A DNA stretch of 64,000 nt from Roseimaritima ulvae (GCF_008065135.1 NZ_CP042914.1:6553404-6617403); one strand, 5' to 3'. Shown: positions 1 through 8,721, counted from the stretch's first letter. Notes: a model not told the origin generated them from the letters alone. Numbers and translations are program-made.

Positions 1-300
1 AGCTACATCTGAATCTGAATCCGAACCAGAATCACCTGAACCAGAATCATCCGAATCCGCGGCGTCGCCCGCGGGGGGGTGGCCAGGGTCGTGAGCATCG
101 ATCCGCTGCAGCGTCCGGCTGATCAGATCCGCGGGCGGCTCGAAGCGCGGCGGCGGGGCTTCGTCCAGGGGCTCAAGCGTCTGGCGAAGATGTTCCAGTT
201 CGCTGCGCAACTCGGCGCTCTCTCGCAGTGCCGCCTCGACCTGCTCCATCTCGTGCGGTTCGAGCGCGCCAAGTAGGTATCCGAGCAGGTCTGGTTGCAT
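1..300 (-). CDS. Anti-sigma-factor-like protein, N-terminal part (truncated by window edge)
   Basis: An open frame begins with ATG at 300 and runs without a stop to base 1, so at least 100 residues are present and the rest lies outside the window. The start MQPDLLGYLLGALEPHEMEQ and the following acidic helices resemble the N-terminal segment of planctomycete anti-sigma proteins, which reads roughly LLGAL-(D/E)-(P/D)-(D/H)-E followed by a coiled helix. Residues about 81-98 are a D/S/G-rich linker (DSDDSGSGDSGSDSDSD), which often precedes a transmembrane segment. It lies directly downstream of, and on the same strand as, the ECF sigma gene at 502-1125, which is the usual sigma/anti-sigma order. 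The anti-sigma role is inferred from order and the N-terminal pattern; no zinc-finger HxxxCxxC is visible in this part. Confidence 0.6.
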   Translation of the reverse strand, partial: MQPDLLGYLLGALEPHEMEQVEAALRESAELRSELEHLRQTLEPLDEAPPPRFEPPADLISRTLQRIDAHDPGHPPAGDAADSDDSGSGDSGSDSDSDVA

Positions 301-454
301 AGGACAGAGCGGGATCGTGGAGAAGCGAGATTAGTTTCCAATCGTTATTTAATACGGACCGGATGACGGATCGGTTCGCTGTCCGCAGGAGTCTGGCCGC
401 CCCGCCTTAGAAGACGCCTGACTAAATAGCGTTAAATCGCCATACGGTCGCACT

Positions 455-477
455 TCACCCTCCCTCGGGGAGGGTGA
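455..477. terminator. Perfect 10-bp stem hairpin between sigma and anti-sigma genes
   Basis: TCACCCTCCC (455-464), loop TCG, GGGAGGGTGA (468-477). There is no T-tract, so it may be a transcript-processing hairpin or a dispersed repeat rather than a true terminator. The same ACCCTCC/GGAGGGT core recurs at 1432-1452 and 20732-20750. Confidence 0.5.
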
Positions 478-501
478 CATGCTACGAAGTTCAGCGTCTC
501 C

Positions 502-1125
502 TTACACAAAGGGGTTTTGAGCCGCCGAGGAATGGGTTTCTTCCCAGACCTGTCCGAGTCGCTGGACGCAAGCGTGCAGGCGGCTTTTGACGGTTCCCAC
601 GGGCACGCCCAGAGCGTCCGCGGCTTCGCGATATTTCAGACCCTGGTAATACACCAGCTCGATCACCTGCCGCATCGGCTCGGAGAGGCCGCTGACGGTG
701 CGGTGGACCCACTCGGCGTTTTCGCGCATCGAGGCCTGAACCAGGGGATCGGGGGCTTCGCCGACCAATTTATCGGACCAATGGCCTTCATCGTCGTTGA
801 CCGCGCTGGTGCGATCCAGACTGGCCATATTGTGGCGGCGATTGCGTCGGCGGGTGTCGATCGCCTGGTTGGTGGCGATGGCGTACAGCCAGGGGCGGAA
901 CCGTCGCTTGCTATCAAACTGATCGCATTTCAGATGCAATTGCAAAAAGGTGCCCTGAAAAGCATCTTCGGCCATTTCAGCGTTGGCCAGATACCGCCGC
1001 AAATAGCTGTAAATTTCTACTTCGTATCGCCGCATCAGCAGCTCAAACAGGGACCGATCTCCGGTCGTTTGGTACTGCGCCAACAGCTCCTCATCGGTCG
1101 CCGTCGAAGGATTACAGGTTGCCAT
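502..1125 (-). CDS. ECF-type RNA polymerase sigma factor
   Basis: A 207-aa sigma-70-family protein of the extracytoplasmic function class; it would direct RNA polymerase to a small alternative regulon. Region 2 spans about residues 25-95, with the core-binding and -10-recognition signature around FRPWLYAIATNQAIDTRRR. A variable linker (about 98-135) follows, and region 4 covers about 138-190 with the helix-turn-helix GLKYREAADALGVPVGTVKSR. Regions 1 and 3 are absent, as expected for ECF factors, and the length is typical. The gene is followed on the same strand after 201 bp by an anti-sigma-like gene (1-300), suggesting a sigma/anti-sigma pair. The regulon is unknown. Confidence 0.9.
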   Translation of the reverse strand: MATCNPSTATDEELLAQYQTTGDRSLFELLMRRYEVEIYSYLRRYLANAEMAEDAFQGTFLQLHLKCDQFDSKRRFRPWLYAIATNQAIDTRRRNRRHNMASLDRTSAVNDDEGHWSDKLVGEAPDPLVQASMRENAEWVHRTVSGLSEPMRQVIELVYYQGLKYREAADALGVPVGTVKSRLHACVQRLGQVWEETHSSAAQNPFV

Positions 1126-1465
1126 TCAGAGGCCTCGTCGATTCCGAGCGGAATAAATGAATCAATAACTTTAAAGAAAAGGGTGCGGGAGCCAAAAATC
1201 GCCACGGGGATAAAAAATAAATCACAGCGACTGGCCCGCTAGCGGCATTATCATCGATTACCGGCGGCAGGTCAAAGGAGACGCCTGACTTAGCAGTCAT
1301 TTCACCTCCCCCTGGGACGTGAAATGTATTATTGACGGTTTCATTCTCCCCCTGGAAGAGTCGAGCGTCAGTGAGGAGAGGGCGACCGCGCCGCTGCAAA
1401 AATCATAAGAACCTCCCCTCGCTAAGGCTCGACCCTCCTTAAAAAGGAGGGTGAAACAAGGGGTC
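1126..1465. other. Intergenic stretch, no gene
   Basis: This 340-bp spacer upstream of the ECF sigma gene contains an AT-rich segment (about 1145-1235) that probably carries its promoter, and the hairpin at 1432-1452. A near-repeat of the ACCTCCCC / GGGAGAG type also occurs around 1303-1380. No convincing coding frame was seen. Confidence 0.5.
1432..1452. terminator. 9-bp stem hairpin downstream of the 1466-1951 gene
   Basis: ACCCTCCTT (1432-1440), loop AAA, AAGGAGGGT (1444-1452): a perfect stem just beyond the stop of the minus-strand gene at 1466. Likely a transcript end, and a member of the recurrent ACCCTCC hairpin type. Confidence 0.5.
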
Positions 1466-1951
1466 TCAAAGGTTGCCCACGCAAAGCGGTCGATCGGCCA
1501 GATCCCCCACCCGATCGGCCCATTCAGCCACGCTCCTGGACAATTGTTCCGCGGGCACCGTGGCCCGACCCCAGCGGACCGCTCCGCTTTCGATCGCGGC
1601 CAACAATTTCGCAACCCGCTCACTCACGGCACGCAGCAGCGCCGCCTCCATCGACTCTGGCAGCGGTTCCAGCACGCCTTCCATCCGCGCCCCCTCGCCA
1701 GCTCGTTTTCGCCACTGCAGATGCCCGTCGATGGCCAGGATTTGCTGATCCTCGTGGAACATCCGCCGCAATCGGCCTTGGGGGTCAAAATGCAGCACGG
1801 GTTGCTCGCCGAAATAAATGCTGGCGGCTCCGGTGGGCCGAAACCCGATCACACACAGCTCCGGATCGCCTTCCCAGCTCAATTCGCCCCGCTCGGTCAT
1901 CGCGGTCGCTTCGGCCAATAGATCTTCGCGACGGTGTGGAGAACGAGCCAT
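1466..1951 (-). CDS. Conserved-looking hypothetical protein
   Basis: A 161-aa cytoplasmic protein with no signal peptide and no membrane segment. The first half contains short hydrophobic strands with acidic turns (ELSWEGDPELCVIGFRPTGAASIYFG, in part; then a HEDQQILAIDG stretch), suggesting a beta-rich fold. The C-terminal half is helical and Ala/Glu/Arg-rich. I do not recognise a family. It is accepted as real because it starts cleanly, has sensible amino-acid composition and is the only good frame between the sigma gene and the lipoprotein. It is divergent from the lipoprotein gene at 2096 and ends at a hairpin. Confidence 0.65.
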   Translation of the reverse strand: MARSPHRREDLLAEATAMTERGELSWEGDPELCVIGFRPTGAASIYFGEQPVLHFDPQGRLRRMFHEDQQILAIDGHLQWRKRAGEGARMEGVLEPLPESMEAALLRAVSERVAKLLAAIESGAVRWGRATVPAEQLSRSVAEWADRVGDLADRPLCVGNL

Positions 1952-2095
1952 AGTGGGAGTTTGGCGAGAGTTTGCGGCTTTTTCGGATTAGCTGAAGTTT
2001 GCCGGCGGGCAGGCCGATATTAACGATCAGGCGAACGGTCTAGCCGTCGCTCAACCTCCCTCCAAGTTTAGTGTTGAAAGACAGGAAGTCGATCC

Positions 2096-2656
2096 ATGCG
2101 TTCAAGCAATCTAGCGTCACTGGTTTTTTGCGCCGCGATGGCGTTGTTCGCCACCGGATGTTGTGGACCGCTCGCTTGCGGCCCCCTGGGCTACGGCCAT
2201 GGCTGTAACGCCGGGTGCGCCGGCGGGTGCGGGGAATGCTACATCGATCCTTGGATCAACGAACCGGCCAGCTGCGATCCCTGCGATTCCTGCGGCAACT
2301 ACAACGGCCAGTCCTGTGGATCCTGCCGCCCCGTGTTCGGCTGCGTGGCCAGCTTGTGGGGCTACCGCTACGACGCCGGTTGCTGCGACGGCGGCGGTTG
2401 CGATTCCTGTGCGGGAGCCTGCGACAGCGGCTGTGATGCCGGCGGCGGCTGCAGCTGTGGAGGCCACGGCCACGACGTCTATGGCGGCCCGGTCGAAACC
2501 CACGGACCAATCATCACCGGACAACCGACGCCCCTGGGCGGTTCGATCGTCGAAGGCGAAGTGATCGAAGAATCGTACACCCCGTCGCGGAACAAACAGA
2601 TTTTCCGTAAACGCGGTCCGGTGGTGTCGCGCCCCGGGGTTAGTCGACAGTATTAG
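2096..2656 (+). CDS. Cys/Gly-rich putative lipoprotein
   Basis: A 186-aa exported protein. The N-terminus MRSSNLASLVFCAAMALFATGC looks like a lipoprotein signal with candidate lipidated Cys22 (A-T-G-C, a slightly atypical lipobox). The mature part is extremely rich in Cys and Gly, with many CxxC and CDSC-type pairs between about residues 22 and 125. This suggests a metal-binding or disulfide-cross-linked surface protein. The final 55 residues are Cys-free and charged (KQIFRKRGPVVSRPGVSRQY). Small Cys-rich secreted proteins of this kind are common in planctomycetes, but the function is unknown. GAC AGG AAG precedes the start as a weak ribosome site. A short GGCAGTA tandem repeat follows the stop. 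Confidence 0.8.
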   Translation: MRSSNLASLVFCAAMALFATGCCGPLACGPLGYGHGCNAGCAGGCGECYIDPWINEPASCDPCDSCGNYNGQSCGSCRPVFGCVASLWGYRYDAGCCDGGGCDSCAGACDSGCDAGGGCSCGGHGHDVYGGPVETHGPIITGQPTPLGGSIVEGEVIEESYTPSRNKQIFRKRGPVVSRPGVSRQY

Positions 2657-2708
2657 GGCAGTAGGGCAGTAGGCAGTAGGGCAGTAGGCAGTAGGGCAGT
2701 AGGCAGTG
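2657..2708. repeat. GGCAGTA/GGGCAGTA tandem repeat
   Basis: Starting immediately after the lipoprotein stop, 7- and 8-bp units GGCAGTA and GGGCAGTA alternate about seven times. A simple-sequence tract with no coding role seen. Confidence 0.85.
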
Positions 2709-2801
2709 GGAAAAAGACTTAAGGGACGGAAGGGACTCAAGGGACGAACTAGCGGTCGCAAGGCCGCTGTCCTTTTGGTCCTTTCTATCTCTTCCTTGAC
2801 C

Positions 2802-4292
2802 TCACCCGATTAATTCTTCCACCACGCGGGCCGGTTTGACGCCGGTCAGGCGCTGGTCCAGGCCTTGCAGCGGGAAGCTCAGTTTCTGGTGGTCAAAGCC
2901 CATCAGCTTGAGCAACGTGGCGTGCAGGTCGCGGACTTGCACCGGGTTTTCCACGGCCTCGAAACCCAGCTCATCGGTTTCGCCATAGTGCACGCCGGAC
3001 CTCACGCCGCCGCCGGCCAACCACATCGTGAACGCGTCGGCGTGATGGTCACGGCCGACAAACGTCATCTCTTTGCCACCACGATTCTCCCGCATCGGCG
3101 TGCGTCCAAACTCACCGCCCCAGACGACCAGCGTGTCTTCCAACAACCCGCTGCGTTTGAGATCGTTTAACAACGCCGTGATGGGTCGATCGATCTGGGC
3201 ACATTTGTTTTTAAAACCTTTGTTGATCGCTTCGGACGCCGCCGCGCCGTGCGCGTCCCAGCCCCAGTCGAACAGCTGCACGAAGCGCACGCCTCGTTCG
3301 ACCAAGCGGCGAGCCAACAAGCAATTATTGGCGAAACTCTCCTTGCCGGGCTGCACTCCATAAGCCTGATGCACCTCGGCGGTTTCCTGCCCCAGATCGG
3401 TCGCTTCGGTGGCCGCCATCTGCATCCGAAAAGCCATTTCGTACTGTGCGATCCGGGTGACCGTTTCCGGGTCGCCGATCTGCTCATAGGTCTGCCGATT
3501 GATGCGGCTGATCGTATCAACCATGGCGCTGCGGATCGGTCGGCCCACGCCTTCCGGGTCCGACAAGAACAACACCGGGTCGCCCTTGCCACGACACTGG
3601 ATCCCCTGATACACGCCCGGCAAAAACCCACTGCCCCACACCGATTTGCCGGCGCTGGGTACGCGGCCGCCGGAGACCAGCACCACATACCCTGGCAGGT
3701 TGTCGTTTTCGCTGCCCAACCCGTACGTCAGCCAAGAACCAAGCGAGGGATAACCCAGTTGAGCATTCCCGGTGTGCAGCAGCAGCTGCGCGGGGGCGTG
3801 GTTAAATTGATCGGTCTGCATCGAGCGGACGAAGGCCACCGAATCGACGACCTTGGCAAACTCCGGCAACCGGTCGCTGACCCAAGCTCCGGATTCGCCA
3901 TGCTGAGCGAACGCGAACTGCGGCCCCAGCAACTTGGGCACGCCGCGAATAAAAGCGAACCGTTTGCCTTCCATAAAACTGGCCGGACAATCCTTGCCAT
4001 CGAATTTCTGCAAATTGGGTTTGTAGTCAAACAATTCCAGCTGGCTGGGTGCCCCGGCCATGTGCAAAAAGATCACGCGTTTGGCCGTTGCCGGACGCGG
4101 CGGATCGAGCGGCGAAAGCGGCCGCGTGGGGTCGTGCTGAAAGCTCGGCTTGTCCGCCCCACCGGAAGCCGCCGCCGCGGCGGCTTGCGACGCCAACCAC
4201 ATCGCCCCCAATCCCGTCGGACAGGTTTTCAGAAAATGACGGCGGGTACTGAGCTGCACGTAGTCGTGCCGCAATCGGTCGCTGTGGTTCAT
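2802..4292 (-). CDS. DUF1501 domain-containing protein, Tat-exported
   Basis: A 496-aa protein of the DUF1501 family, which belongs to the alkaline-phosphatase/sulfatase-like superfamily and is highly expanded in planctomycetes. I place the start at ATG 4292 (MNHSDRLRHD). An upstream in-frame ATG at 4349 would add residues encoded by junk next to the microsatellite. A twin-arginine signal STRRHFLKT lies at residues 15-23, followed by a hydrophobic Ala-rich stretch. Further DUF1501 features are IFLHMAGAPSQLELFDYKP, RMQTDQFNHAPAQ, RFVQLFDWGWDAHG and VVWGGEFGRTP near the C-terminus. It lies downstream of the cytochrome/DUF1553 gene (4545-7610) on the same strand. This pair recurs across planctomycete genomes; the substrate is unknown, though polysaccharide or sulfated-polymer handling has been suggested. 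Confidence 0.93.
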   Translation of the reverse strand: MNHSDRLRHDYVQLSTRRHFLKTCPTGLGAMWLASQAAAAAASGGADKPSFQHDPTRPLSPLDPPRPATAKRVIFLHMAGAPSQLELFDYKPNLQKFDGKDCPASFMEGKRFAFIRGVPKLLGPQFAFAQHGESGAWVSDRLPEFAKVVDSVAFVRSMQTDQFNHAPAQLLLHTGNAQLGYPSLGSWLTYGLGSENDNLPGYVVLVSGGRVPSAGKSVWGSGFLPGVYQGIQCRGKGDPVLFLSDPEGVGRPIRSAMVDTISRINRQTYEQIGDPETVTRIAQYEMAFRMQMAATEATDLGQETAEVHQAYGVQPGKESFANNCLLARRLVERGVRFVQLFDWGWDAHGAAASEAINKGFKNKCAQIDRPITALLNDLKRSGLLEDTLVVWGGEFGRTPMRENRGGKEMTFVGRDHHADAFTMWLAGGGVRSGVHYGETDELGFEAVENPVQVRDLHATLLKLMGFDHQKLSFPLQGLDQRLTGVKPARVVEELIG

Positions 4293-4339
4293 GGGTTGGT
4301 GGGGGAGTGGTGTGTTAGGGAGTGGGGCAGTGGGAAATT

Positions 4340-4535
4340 CAAATCTCAAATCTCAAATCTCAAATCTCAAATCTCAAATCTCAAATCTCAAATCTCAAAT
4401 CTCAAATCTCAAATCTCAAATTTCAAATTTCAAATTTCAAATTTCAAATTTCAAATTTCAAATTTCAAATTTCAAATTTCAAATTTCAAATTTCAAATTT
4501 CAAATTTCAAGACTCAAGACTCAAGACTCAAGACT
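4340..4535. repeat. 28-unit heptanucleotide microsatellite in three blocks
   Basis: Perfect 7-bp units in register: CAAATCT x11 (4340-4416), CAAATTT x13 (4417-4507), CAAGACT x4 (4508-4535). The tract sits between two genes of a likely operon. Open frames through it encode only ISNLKSQ-type repeats and are not taken as genes. Confidence 0.97.
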
Positions 4536-4544
4536 CACACTTCC

Positions 4545-7500
4545 TCACCGGGTTAGTGTCAGGTCTAGATTCAACAAGGTGTGCGCGACGATGAAACGGG
4601 CGTAGGCGGCGGCGTTGGGGGCGATGCCTTGGGCGGCGGCGTCGCTGTGGTAGGCCGCCCGGGCGTCGCTGACCAGACTCAACAAGGCCGTCATCATCTC
4701 GTTATCGGGGCTCTGGCCGGTACAGCGGCGGAAAGCCCAGCGAATCTGCGCGTTCATGCCCGTGCCGCCTTCCTCAGCCATCCGCTCGGCCAGCCCCTGA
4801 GCGGCTTCCACATACACGGGATCGTTCATTGTCACCAAAGCTTGCAGCGGAGTATTGGTGGGTACCCGTCGCAGCGTACAGCGTTCGCGGCTGGTGGCAT
4901 CGAAGGTCAGCATCGAAGGATAACCACTGGTGCGTTTCCAATAGGTATACAGCCCCCGTCGATAGCGATCCGCTCCCTCGGCGGTTTTCCACCTCGCGCC
5001 GTTGTAAGGCGACAACCAAATGCCTTCGGGCTGCGGCGGCATTACGCTGGGTCCGTACATGGTTTCGGACAACAATCCGGACAACATCAGCGCTTGATCA
5101 CGCACCATCTCGGCGGTCAGCCGGTTCCGCGGCCCCCGCTGCAATAATTGGTTATGCGGGTCTTGGGCGTGCTGCTCGGCCGTGGCGGTCGCCGACTGCC
5201 GGTACACGGCCGACAACACGATCTCACGCACCAGCCGTTTGACACTCCAGTCCATCGAGCCGGCAAACCGCGAAGCCAGATCATCCAACAATTCCGGATG
5301 CGTCGGCGGCTGGCCGGGGCTGCCAAAGTCTTCCAGCGTGGGAACCAAGCCGGTGCCAAACAGATGGAACCAGACCCGATTCACGACCACGCGGCCGGTC
5401 AGCGGATTTTCCGGCGACGCCAACCAGCGAGCCAAATCGTAACGCGTGGGCATGGCTTGTGGATCGTCGCCGACCGCTGGCAGTGGCGGCAGTACAGCGG
5501 GCACATCCGGGCGGACTTGATCGCCTTTTTCCAGCCAATTGCCGCGGACGAACACAAACGTCTCGCGAGCGGCCGCCGGACTCTGCTGCTGCATCACCGG
5601 CACCCGCGGCCCCTTGATCGCAGCCAGCTCTTTACGCGTCGCGGCGATCAGCTCACTCCTGTGTTCCGTCTGCTCGGCGTGAACCCACTGCGGCCAGGAC
5701 TCAGCCGCCGTCGCGCTGACTCGCAGCCGCTGAATCAGCAGCGGAATGTTTCCAGTCAACGCCTGCTTCTGTTCGATCGACAATCGCAATCCGGTGGCTC
5801 CCGCAGGCCGCTGTAGCACCGCATCGGTGACAAATACGGCCGTCCGCGGACGACTGATTTTTGGTTTAGCCGACCAGCCGTCCGCGTTGCCCTTCAAGCT
5901 GGCTTGCGGATCGTCCAACGATAGCGGATCGTCGCCAACCACCATCGTAAAGGGGATCTCAGCGAGCGGTTTCATCTCGTCTGGCTCGCCGCCGATCCAG
6001 TGAGCCTGCAACCGCGAAACGACAAACCCGGTTTCGGGATTGCGCCGCGCCGTTTCCACGTCGGTCGGCAATACGTCCAGCCGTACCGCCGACAGCGAAT
6101 TCAACGCGTCGGGCAGGGCCAGATCGATCGTGTAGCGCGACCCTTGCGTCAACGTGCCCACCGCTTGCACTTCGGCGGCCGCGCCGCCTGCGCCGGAGTG
6201 AACCTGCAGGGTCGTCTGCCCGGTCGATTGAGCGTTCAGCGGCATGAGCTGCCATTCGTCGTTGCGGTTTTCCAACAGCGGCCGCGAAGCCTGATACTGC
6301 TGCTGTTTGACGACCTCTAATTCTCGTACCAAGCGAGCCAAGGCGGCACGGTTTTCACTGTCCAGGGCGGCAATGTCCGAGGGAATCGTCAACGTCGGAC
6401 GTTCGTCATCCAAGTCGACATCCTGGCTGGTGTTGAAAAACGCCAGCAGCTTGTAGTACTCGTCGTGTTCAATCGGGTCGTAGGGATGGCTGTGACACTG
6501 CACGCAGCCGATGGTGGTCGCTTGCCAGACTTCAAACGTGGTTTGCAGCCGATCCATGACCGCCGCCAAACGGAACTCTTCGTCGTCCGTGCCGCCTTCG
6601 GTATTGGTCTGCGTATTGCGATGAAAAGCCGTGGCCACCAGGTCGTCGGTGCTGGGCTGTGGCAACAGGTCGCCAGCCAGTTGCTTGATCGTGAAATCAT
6701 CAAAGGGCATATCGTCGCCGATGGCTCGGATCACCCAGTCACGAAACGGCCAGATGTCGCGATGCGGATCCTTTTCGTATCCCTTGGTGTCGGCATACCG
6801 AGCCAGATCCAACCACACCGCCGCCCAGCGTTCGGCGAAGCGGGGCGAGGCCAACAGAGAATCGACCACGCGCCCGTCGGCCAAGGGAGAGTCGTCGGCG
6901 GCATAGCGTTCGTATTCCGCATTCGAGGGCGGCACCCCGGTCAGGTCCAACGTCACCCGCCGCAGCCACTGTGAGCGTTCGGCCGGCGGATTGGGTACCG
7001 CATCGGGCTGCCAGCGGCGTTGCACCAGAGTGTCGATCGTGCCGCGACTCCACTGCGGACGCGGGTCTTCGCCGGCGGCCAGCACAGCCGACGCGTTTTG
7101 CGGAGGCACGTACGCCCAATGCTCCTGCCACTTGGCTCCCTGCTGAATCCAGCGCCGCAGCGTATCGATTTCCTCCGCCGTCAACGCCCGGCCATGCTCC
7201 GGGGGCGGCATCCGCTCGTAGGGATCGTCCGACGTCACTCGAGCCATGATCGCCGACAATTCCGGATCGCCCGGCACCACGATCGCTTCCCCCGAGTCGG
7301 CTTCGCCCAACACCGAACTGCGCAGAATCAGCGACACCCCACCGGCTTCTTTCACACCGCCATGGCAAGCGATGCAGTGGGTATTAAACAGCGGACGAAT
7401 CTGTTCCGCGAACGCGACCTCGGACGCTTCTGCATTGGTCTGGTGTTCGTGAGCCTGGGACGCGTTGGCCTCGGATGCGGGGGGTCCGTCCGCCGGTTGT

Positions 7501-7610
7501 TGGCCGCTGACCAGCCCGGCAGCCAGGACGAGAACAGCAAACGCCCCCCCATAGGTGGCAAAAGCCGAAACCGAAAAACGCCTGTAGAGCGGGGAAGGGT
7601 GAACAAGCAT
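4545..7610 (-). CDS. PSCyt1 / DUF1549 / DUF1553 multidomain cytochrome-type protein
   Basis: A 1021-aa exported protein with the planctomycete-specific arrangement PSCyt1, PSCyt2 (DUF1549), PSD1 (DUF1553). I use the ATG at 7610 (MLVHPSPLYRR) rather than 7670, because it is followed at once by a hydrophobic signal or anchor (residues 15-36). A haem-type motif CIACH is at 79-83, within the PSCyt1 signature RPLFNTHCIACHGG. A second Cys motif, GCVQCHSHPYDPIEHDEYY, is typical of DUF1549. The C-terminal third has DUF1553 hallmarks (VVNRVWFHLFGTGLV, DFGSPGQPPTHPELLD, NRLTAEMVRDQAL, RRVPTNTPLQALVTMNDP). It probably forms an operon with the DUF1501 gene downstream. An extracytoplasmic redox role is assumed from the haem sites; the physiological reaction is not known. 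Confidence 0.93.
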   Translation of the reverse strand: MLVHPSPLYRRFSVSAFATYGGAFAVLVLAAGLVSGQQPADGPPASEANASQAHEHQTNAEASEVAFAEQIRPLFNTHCIACHGGVKEAGGVSLILRSSVLGEADSGEAIVVPGDPELSAIMARVTSDDPYERMPPPEHGRALTAEEIDTLRRWIQQGAKWQEHWAYVPPQNASAVLAAGEDPRPQWSRGTIDTLVQRRWQPDAVPNPPAERSQWLRRVTLDLTGVPPSNAEYERYAADDSPLADGRVVDSLLASPRFAERWAAVWLDLARYADTKGYEKDPHRDIWPFRDWVIRAIGDDMPFDDFTIKQLAGDLLPQPSTDDLVATAFHRNTQTNTEGGTDDEEFRLAAVMDRLQTTFEVWQATTIGCVQCHSHPYDPIEHDEYYKLLAFFNTSQDVDLDDERPTLTIPSDIAALDSENRAALARLVRELEVVKQQQYQASRPLLENRNDEWQLMPLNAQSTGQTTLQVHSGAGGAAAEVQAVGTLTQGSRYTIDLALPDALNSLSAVRLDVLPTDVETARRNPETGFVVSRLQAHWIGGEPDEMKPLAEIPFTMVVGDDPLSLDDPQASLKGNADGWSAKPKISRPRTAVFVTDAVLQRPAGATGLRLSIEQKQALTGNIPLLIQRLRVSATAAESWPQWVHAEQTEHRSELIAATRKELAAIKGPRVPVMQQQSPAAARETFVFVRGNWLEKGDQVRPDVPAVLPPLPAVGDDPQAMPTRYDLARWLASPENPLTGRVVVNRVWFHLFGTGLVPTLEDFGSPGQPPTHPELLDDLASRFAGSMDWSVKRLVREIVLSAVYRQSATATAEQHAQDPHNQLLQRGPRNRLTAEMVRDQALMLSGLLSETMYGPSVMPPQPEGIWLSPYNGARWKTAEGADRYRRGLYTYWKRTSGYPSMLTFDATSRERCTLRRVPTNTPLQALVTMNDPVYVEAAQGLAERMAEEGGTGMNAQIRWAFRRCTGQSPDNEMMTALLSLVSDARAAYHSDAAAQGIAPNAAAYARFIVAHTLLNLDLTLTR

Positions 7611-7756
7611 CCGAAATCGATCTTTGCTGGTGTGGGTGAACGGCGGTGGTGACGTGCCCTGGGTTTGCAATTATAGCGGAGACGGCGAATTGGCCGAAGC
7701 AAGGTATCTCCGATTGCCACCGTTTTGCTAATCATCCGGGCGGAAACCCCCGATAC

Positions 7757-7784
7757 TTGACTATATAGATCAGGTATGTAGTAT
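7757..7784 (+). promoter_or_regulatory. Candidate sigma-70 promoter and Rrf2 operator for cysH
   Basis: TTGACT (7757-7762), a 16-bp spacer and TAGTAT (7779-7784) lie about 85 bp before the cysH start. The spacer contains the perfect palindrome CTATATAG (7761-7768), overlapping the -35 edge, where a repressor would block polymerase. The Rrf2-family gene just downstream of cysH is a natural candidate to bind it. Inferred from sequence only. Confidence 0.4.
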
Positions 7785-7869
7785 TTGTTCCGCGTCGGTC
7801 GGGACAAGTTCCTTGCCAATTGGCGTTTTCAGCTAGATATTTGTCGAAAGTCTTAGGAATTTTCCTGCG

Positions 7870-8709
7870 ATGGTTTTGAATCCCCAATCGAATCGGGTGC
7901 CCGCCCCGTCGGCTGACGAGACGGTCAAGCCGGCTCCGACCCTGCAAGTGCTGTCGGACGATCCGGCCAGCGACGCCACACGAGGCGCCTTGGCCGCGGA
8001 CCCGCCGCTGGTCCCCACCGACGCCATGCTCGAGGAGCTGGCGCGGGAGAGCCAGCAACTGGAATCGGCCACACCGCAGGAGATTTTGCGGTGGGCAGTC
8101 GACCGTTTTGCTCCCAAATTCACGATGGCCACGGCGTTTGGTCCGGAAGGCATGACGATCATTCATATGTTGGCCGAGATCGCGCCGGAGACGCCTATTT
8201 TCAATCTCGAAACCGGCTATCAATTCGAAGAGACGTTGGCGTTGCGAGAGAAAGTCAAGCAGCGGTATGGGATCGAAGTTGAATTCAAATACCCCGAGTT
8301 GTCGGTCGAGCAATACGAGCAGTTGCACGGCGGACCGCTGTACAAAACGGATCCCAATCGCTGCTGCTACGACCGCAAGATCCGCGTGTTGCACGAGGCG
8401 GCTCGTGGTTGGCACGCCTGGGCCAGCGCGATTCGTCGCGACCAGAGTCCGGACCGAGCCAAGGCACCGATCGTCGGTTGGGACCGCAAGTTCCAGCTGG
8501 TCAAAGTCAGTCCGCTGGCGAACTGGACCAAGAAAGATGTCTGGGGTTTAATCAGCAAGGAAGACATCCCCTACAACGAACTGCACGACAAGGGTTATCC
8601 GAGCGTGGGTTGCCAGCCCTGCACGCGAGTGGTGCAGATCGGGGAAGATGAGCGGGCTGGTCGCTGGAGCGGATTTCAGAAAACCGAGTGCGGTTTGCAC
8701 ACATCTTAA
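7870..8709 (+). CDS. cysH: Phosphoadenylyl/adenylyl-sulfate reductase (4Fe-4S type)
   Basis: A 279-aa enzyme that reduces activated sulfate (APS or PAPS) to sulfite in assimilatory sulfate reduction, in the cytoplasm. The PAPS-reductase core begins near residue 69. The catalytic C-terminal signature ECGLH is present (273-277, Cys274). Two further cysteine pairs, Cys165-Cys166 (RCCYDRK) and Cys248/Cys251 (GCQPCT), are the ligands of the 4Fe-4S cluster found in APS-type CysH enzymes and missing from the enterobacterial PAPS enzyme, so APS is the more likely substrate. About 50 N-terminal residues are extra and low-complexity. The Rrf2 regulator starts 12 bp downstream on the same strand. AGGAA lies about 10 bases before the start. 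Confidence 0.95.
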   Translation: MVLNPQSNRVPAPSADETVKPAPTLQVLSDDPASDATRGALAADPPLVPTDAMLEELARESQQLESATPQEILRWAVDRFAPKFTMATAFGPEGMTIIHMLAEIAPETPIFNLETGYQFEETLALREKVKQRYGIEVEFKYPELSVEQYEQLHGGPLYKTDPNRCCYDRKIRVLHEAARGWHAWASAIRRDQSPDRAKAPIVGWDRKFQLVKVSPLANWTKKDVWGLISKEDIPYNELHDKGYPSVGCQPCTRVVQIGEDERAGRWSGFQKTECGLHTS

Positions 8710-8721
8710 CCGAGGCCTCCG

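Noticed and set aside
3249-4605. Plus-strand frames encoding ISNLKSQ repeats through the heptamer tract
   Set aside because: They arise from the microsatellite and are antisense to the DUF1501 gene.
7732-8415. 227-aa minus-strand frame over cysH
   Set aside because: cysH has all catalytic and cluster cysteines on the plus strand; the reverse frame has no family character.
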